From positions 34,314 to 98,313 of the forward strand of contig CAZVFX010000005.1 of assembly GCA_964626565.1 (NCBI GenBank): a DNA stretch of 64,000 nucleotides. Direction: 5' to 3'. Source of the DNA: CAZVFX01 sp964626565. GTDB lineage: Bacteria > Myxococcota_A > UBA9042 > CAIXZC01. This document shows, piece after piece, positions 60,436 through 64,000 of this stretch. Numbering within the stretch: position 1 is the first letter of the stretch; each line of letters begins with the position of its first letter. A model generated the notes under the pieces. That model saw only the letters and a list, made by a program, of their open reading frames with translations. It did not search any database and was not told the origin of the DNA. The position numbers were made by a program, and so were the translations under genes.

Positions 60436-62523
60436 TTACACGGCCAGGGTCTTCTTGGCTTCTGCTCCCACTCTGCCCTTGCGGCACAGCTTTCCGACCA
60501 TGAATTCGGCTGAGTGCTTAGACTGAAGGTCCAGGGAATCGGCCAGGGAGGCTCCGCACGAGGCGGTGATGGTATCCATGATCGCTCGGCGAGCGCCTTC
60601 GTTGGCCGGGCTGCCGGCAGGCGGCAGGGCTACGTCGGTGGGAATACCGGTGACGGAGGTCTCCGCCAACTGCCGCTTCGGCAGCACACCGGGACCGGCG
60701 GTGACCAGCTTCCACGCCGTCGCCAACGCGTCGTCCAGGGGGCCGGCATAGTCGGTCAACCAACCCACTGCGTCGGGTCCCTTCACCGGCCTTCCGCCCA
60801 GCAGCAGCTTCACCAGCTTGGGCCAGTCGGAAGACCCCGCCTTGCGGAAGGGCCAGTGGCACCCTTCCATGCCGGGAATGACCGGCAATGTCACTTCGGG
60901 GAACCCGAGAGAAACGTCGTCAGTGGTCACCACGTAGTGGCAGTGCAGGAGCAACTCGAGCATGCCGCCGAGAGCTCTCTTGCCGTTGATGAACGCGACG
61001 GAGACATCGAACTCGTTGTTCAGGCGCCGGGCCGTTCTTGACCAGGTGTTGGACACCCGGAACCCGTCATCGGTATTATCGAGGGCGGGATAGAACTCAC
61101 TGGTGTCCGCACCGACCAACTGGGTGGCCAGGTGGAAATCGCCGGTGACGATGACGTTGGCGATCCCTTCCCCTTTAAGCCAGTCGATAGCCCTGTTCAT
61201 CTCCGCGTCCACATCGGAGTTGTAGCTCTCCCTGGCCAGGGTGATGACGCCCGCGGCGCCGTTGTGCTCGGCGTTGACGTAAAGCTGCTGCCACTCCGGA
61301 GTGTCCATTTGTTCAAACACAGCCGGGTGCCAGGCGCTCGCCGCTGCTTCGGTATGAAGCTGCTGGTATGCTTCCACCCGCTTCGCGACCCCTTCAGCTC
61401 CTGCCTCTCTCAACTGGGCCACAATGCCGCTACGGAACTGAGCGCACAGCTCTCCGATGAGGTTCACATGGGTCAGGTGACCGCGCTTTTCGTACAGCAT
61501 GATGCTTGCCATCTGGAACAGCGCACCCTGAATCCAGTCCAACAGTTTTTCCTCCCCTTCCGCATCCAGACTCCAGTCCACCAGCGGCCTGAAATGATTG
61601 GGCGGATACCAGTTCTGCCCACTCACTTTCCCTTCATCCAGGCTGGGCGCCGGGGCGAAGAGGGGACCGTAGGTCTCTCCCAGATGGTGCAGACAGGACC
61701 AGGTCAGGAAGTTGGCGCCGGCCGCGCCGATAGCATCGTGAGCCCGCAGCGGATTGGGTCCCAACAGCTTGCGCACGAATTTATCCACCTTCCAATAGGG
61801 CATGTTGGTGGCTTCATGATAGCGGATCGCGGCGTTGGTTACCCCGCAGAACAGCACGTCGAGGACAAATGACCAATCGTCACTCACCGTCACGGGGACC
61901 AGACCCAGCGCCCACAGCAGCTTGGTTACGTCGGAAGGAGTGTCCTCCACAATCTCCCACATCTTGTTAATCTCGTGGGGGAAAGCCGGGTGGGCTACAC
62001 CCACGCCCAGTTCCCGGGCCGGGAAGCCGGAGGTGACCGAGCGAATCTCAATGTCGGGAAATTCGTCCCGAAACATCTTGTAGTGATCCTTCTTGATCTC
62101 GAGAACCTCGGGGATCGCCTCCAGCAGGAACCGAGGTTTTAGCCCCCGCAGTTCTGCCGGCAGGGTCTTGCCATCGTAGGTCAGACGAACGATATTCGAC
62201 ATGATCCGGGCTGCACCGTCTTTGCCAAACGCTCTTACCAATCCCGGATACTGCTTGCCGATGCCGTCCGGCGCCCCCGGAAAATCCAGGCCCACGACCT
62301 TCACGCCAAAGGGTTCGAGGCGGGATCCCAACTGCATCATTTTGCCCGCACCGACGATGCCGTTGGCACCGGTAATGATCAGCGAACCACGGTTGGGCGC
62401 CTCGCCAAAGACCCGGTCCACCAGCTCTTCCGCCGTGACCGGCAGCCTGCCGTTGGCAAAAATGTCAAGCACGCTGCCCAGGCCCATGGTGTCAAGGGTA
62501 GGTTGTCTCATATAGCTGGTCAT
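60436..62523 (-). CDS. 3-Hydroxyacyl-CoA dehydrogenase/enoyl-CoA hydratase fusion (reversed domain order)
   Basis: A 695-residue bifunctional-looking protein. The N-terminal half is a 3-hydroxyacyl-CoA dehydrogenase: NAD site IITGANGIVGAGKMMQLG, an unusual version of GxGxxG, and the His/Glu region VAHPAFPHEINKMWEIVED. The C-terminal quarter is a crotonase: AFINGKRALGGMLELLLHCH and SLGFPEVTLPVIPGMEG supply the two glutamates. This order is opposite to FadB/FadJ and like the archaeal crotonyl-CoA hydratase/dehydrogenase fusions. About 150 residues between the two domains are unassigned. GGAGGTGAG precedes ATG. The thiolase gene upstream ends 2 nt before its start. Confidence 0.85.
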   Translation of the reverse strand: MTSYMRQPTLDTMGLGSVLDIFANGRLPVTAEELVDRVFGEAPNRGSLIITGANGIVGAGKMMQLGSRLEPFGVKVVGLDFPGAPDGIGKQYPGLVRAFGKDGAARIMSNIVRLTYDGKTLPAELRGLKPRFLLEAIPEVLEIKKDHYKMFRDEFPDIEIRSVTSGFPARELGVGVAHPAFPHEINKMWEIVEDTPSDVTKLLWALGLVPVTVSDDWSFVLDVLFCGVTNAAIRYHEATNMPYWKVDKFVRKLLGPNPLRAHDAIGAAGANFLTWSCLHHLGETYGPLFAPAPSLDEGKVSGQNWYPPNHFRPLVDWSLDAEGEEKLLDWIQGALFQMASIMLYEKRGHLTHVNLIGELCAQFRSGIVAQLREAGAEGVAKRVEAYQQLHTEAAASAWHPAVFEQMDTPEWQQLYVNAEHNGAAGVITLARESYNSDVDAEMNRAIDWLKGEGIANVIVTGDFHLATQLVGADTSEFYPALDNTDDGFRVSNTWSRTARRLNNEFDVSVAFINGKRALGGMLELLLHCHYVVTTDDVSLGFPEVTLPVIPGMEGCHWPFRKAGSSDWPKLVKLLLGGRPVKGPDAVGWLTDYAGPLDDALATAWKLVTAGPGVLPKRQLAETSVTGIPTDVALPPAGSPANEGARRAIMDTITASCGASLADSLDLQSKHSAEFMVGKLCRKGRVGAEAKKTLAV

Positions 62524-62525
62524 TT

Positions 62526-63734
62526 CTACTCACCTCCTTCTTGAACCTTGAACATTGCGGCGATTCCCACATCTCCTGCGGCGCACCCGAACAGCAGCAC
62601 ATAGCCGCCGCCAAGGTCATGGGCTTCTTCCAGCGCCTCGATGAGGGTTCTAGTCAGGGTGGGGCCCTGGGGATGGCCGTAAACAAGGGAGCAGCCGTTA
62701 TTGTTCATTTTGCGCCAGTCGTAGTTCATCTCCTTGGCGAAGATGGCGTCATTTACGGAGAAGGGGTTGTGGGTCTTGATCACCGCCACATCATCCAGGG
62801 CCACTCCGGTCTCCTCGAGAAGCCTGGCCGCGGCCATGGTGGGCGCTTCAGCCATCATGGCGGGCAGGGTTCTCACTTCCGTCTTACCCACGAATGAGAT
62901 TTCGACTTCCGGCTTCGGGCTCAGTTCCTTCGCTCTTTCGGCGCTGGTCACCAGGAGGCACGCCATGCCGTCCGCAGCGTGGGTCTGGCCCCCGCCGGTG
63001 ACACACGTGTCCAGCTCCCGCATCCCTGCCAGACCTTCCCGGGTCACCATGCGGACACCGTAGTCGTCGTCGACGGCTCCCAGCGGCCGGCCTTGAACGT
63101 TGAGCAGGTTCAGCGGCACGCAGACCCTGTCCATGAAGCCGCTCTCCTTGCCCTTGAAGTACTGCTCGTAGCGACAGTACGAGATCTCGTCCACCTCCCT
63201 GCGGTCGAGACGGTACTTGCGAGCAGCATTACCGGCCGTCGTGATCATGGACCCGCCCGCGGCCGGGTCGAAACCGAAGTTATCCCACACATCGGCCAAC
63301 ACCTCGGTGCGACGATAGGCTCTCCGCTCCGGGAACACGCCCACCGGCGAATCGCTGGTACGGTCGAAGGTGAGCACGCCGACTGTATTCTGAGAGCCTG
63401 CTTCCACCTCAGCCCCGGCCAGCACTACCGCCTGCAGGCCGGTGGCGCACGCCTGCTCGGTGTGGTAGCCGGGTATCCGGTTGCCCATGCAAGCTGCCAC
63501 CAGGGGCGCGGTCCAGAACTTCCAATGCCAGGGAACGGTTGAACCGATGACCAGGTAGTCCAACTCTCTTACGGGCACTTCCCGAATTCCCATGATCCGG
63601 TTCATGCCCTCGCCGGCGAACTGGGCGATGTTGACTTCGGCCAACGCTGACGTCTGCCAGGCCGGAAAATAGCTGCTCCCCCAGGTACCGTACGGGATTC
63701 GAGCTTTCGGAAACAACTGGGTGACCTCTTTCAT
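62526..63734 (-). CDS. Acetyl-CoA acyltransferase (thiolase)
   Basis: A 402-residue thiolase with an intact active site: nucleophile Cys in EQACATGLQAVV, His in KTHNPFSVNDA, His in VYGHPQGPTLTR and the acid/base Cys in LLFGCAAGDVGIA. It should thiolyse a 3-oxoacyl-CoA produced by the HAD-crotonase fusion encoded next to it. ATG 63734 lies 7 nt after GGAGG; GTG 63737 directly precedes it. The N-terminus (WGSSYFPAWQTSALAEV) is longer than usual. Co-transcribed with the fusion gene. Confidence 0.92.
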   Translation of the reverse strand: MKEVTQLFPKARIPYGTWGSSYFPAWQTSALAEVNIAQFAGEGMNRIMGIREVPVRELDYLVIGSTVPWHWKFWTAPLVAACMGNRIPGYHTEQACATGLQAVVLAGAEVEAGSQNTVGVLTFDRTSDSPVGVFPERRAYRRTEVLADVWDNFGFDPAAGGSMITTAGNAARKYRLDRREVDEISYCRYEQYFKGKESGFMDRVCVPLNLLNVQGRPLGAVDDDYGVRMVTREGLAGMRELDTCVTGGGQTHAADGMACLLVTSAERAKELSPKPEVEISFVGKTEVRTLPAMMAEAPTMAAARLLEETGVALDDVAVIKTHNPFSVNDAIFAKEMNYDWRKMNNNGCSLVYGHPQGPTLTRTLIEALEEAHDLGGGYVLLFGCAAGDVGIAAMFKVQEGGE

Positions 63735-63840
63735 CACGGCGCCTCCTCGAACTTTGTATTCACATCAACCACAGGTAACTGAATAAACCAGCCGTGACGC
63801 ACCAAGTCAAGCAGATCATCCGGGATATAATTTATGACCG

Positions 63841-64000
63841 CTACACGCCCCGGAACCGGGGTTTGCGCTTTTCAATAAAGGCGGCTAGGCCTTCCTTGCT
63901 GTCTTCCGACGACAAACACGCAGCGAGACACAGACCTTCCAGCTTGAATCCGGTATCGATGTCGGTATCCAGACCCTCGTTGACGGCTCTTAGCGCGTAC
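63841..64000 (-). CDS. Enoyl-CoA hydratase family protein, C-terminal fragment (5' part outside window)
   Basis: Only the last 52 codons are in the window. They end in DSKEGLAAFIEKRKPRFRGV, the characteristic crotonase C-terminus with the conserved F.EKR.P.F.G. It lies about 105 nt upstream of the thiolase gene on the same strand, so it is probably the first gene of that beta-oxidation operon. Confidence 0.85.
   Translation of the reverse strand, partial: YALRAVNEGLDTDIDTGFKLEGLCLAACLSSEDSKEGLAAFIEKRKPRFRGV

Noticed and set aside
1..64000. CRISPR arrays, tRNA or rRNA genes, insertion sequences and prophage genes
   Set aside because: I looked for regular spacer arrays, cloverleaf-like spacers, transposases, integrases and phage structural genes and saw none.

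Overview
The window is a GC-rich, gene-dense bacterial chromosome segment with 52 protein genes supported here, two of them cut by the window edges. The gene content points to an anaerobic or facultatively anaerobic member of a deltaproteobacterial or myxobacterial-like lineage. The clues are several radical SAM proteins, a tungsten aldehyde oxidoreductase module, a selenocysteine formate dehydrogenase, acyl-CoA catabolism, PEGA, SPOR, Kelch and MopE-like secreted proteins, many lipoproteins with acidic linkers, a PP2C phosphatase and a sigma-54 promoter. This placement is inference; no rRNA or marker set is present.

Layout. 0-5.6 kb: a degenerate radical-SAM/SPASM/DUF362 fusion and a canonical radical SAM protein (minus strand). 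They are followed by a NifU-like protein, an ArsP-type metal permease with an HMA tail and, divergently, a short HesB/IscA-like selenoprotein read through an in-frame TGA. 5.6-17 kb: diguanylate cyclase, CPBP protease, PEGA, Kelch and helical-repeat surface proteins, PrmC, phosphoglucose/phosphomannose isomerase, SPOR protein, RidA. 16.9-17.35 kb: no protein gene, but a textbook -24/-12 promoter followed by about 220 nt of strongly foldable sequence ending in a GC terminator, a candidate new sigma-54-dependent small RNA. 17.4-28.7 kb (minus strand): amino acid permease, two related envelope proteins, a transpeptidase, a tightly overlapped HD / CMP-kinase-like / B12-radical-SAM operon, a Cys-rich repeat lipoprotein, DUF72 protein and adenosine deaminase.

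28.9-39.4 kb (plus): acetyl-CoA synthetase, a coiled-coil porin, a PP2C-cNMP fusion, a lipoprotein, two 480-residue Cys-rich paralogous lipoproteins and, 6 nt later, a radical SAM-methyltransferase fusion. 39.5-46.8 kb: CorC-like protein, then a CoA-ester catabolic cluster (KPR-like, SDR, thiolase, dienoyl-CoA hydratase-like crotonase, zinc dehydrogenase), and a CAP-domain protein. 46.9-50.9 kb: a MoaD / FAD reductase / W-AOR / polyferredoxin module resembling the NAD-linked AorABC type. 51.1-56.9 kb: CxxCH lipoprotein, selenocysteine formate dehydrogenase (Tat-lipoprotein type), its Fe-S subunit and FdhE. 57-64 kb: thiolase-fold proteins, one fused to two DUF35 domains, facing a reversed HAD-crotonase fusion, a thiolase and a crotonase.

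Together the genes suggest conversion of alicyclic, aromatic or branched acids through CoA thioesters to acetyl-CoA, with electrons passed to NAD, ferredoxin and formate. The non-coding DNA carries two short repeat families: stutter repeats that abut gene 3' ends, and a hairpin with a conserved 12-nt loop and a covarying stem. I found no tRNA, rRNA, CRISPR array, transposase or phage gene.
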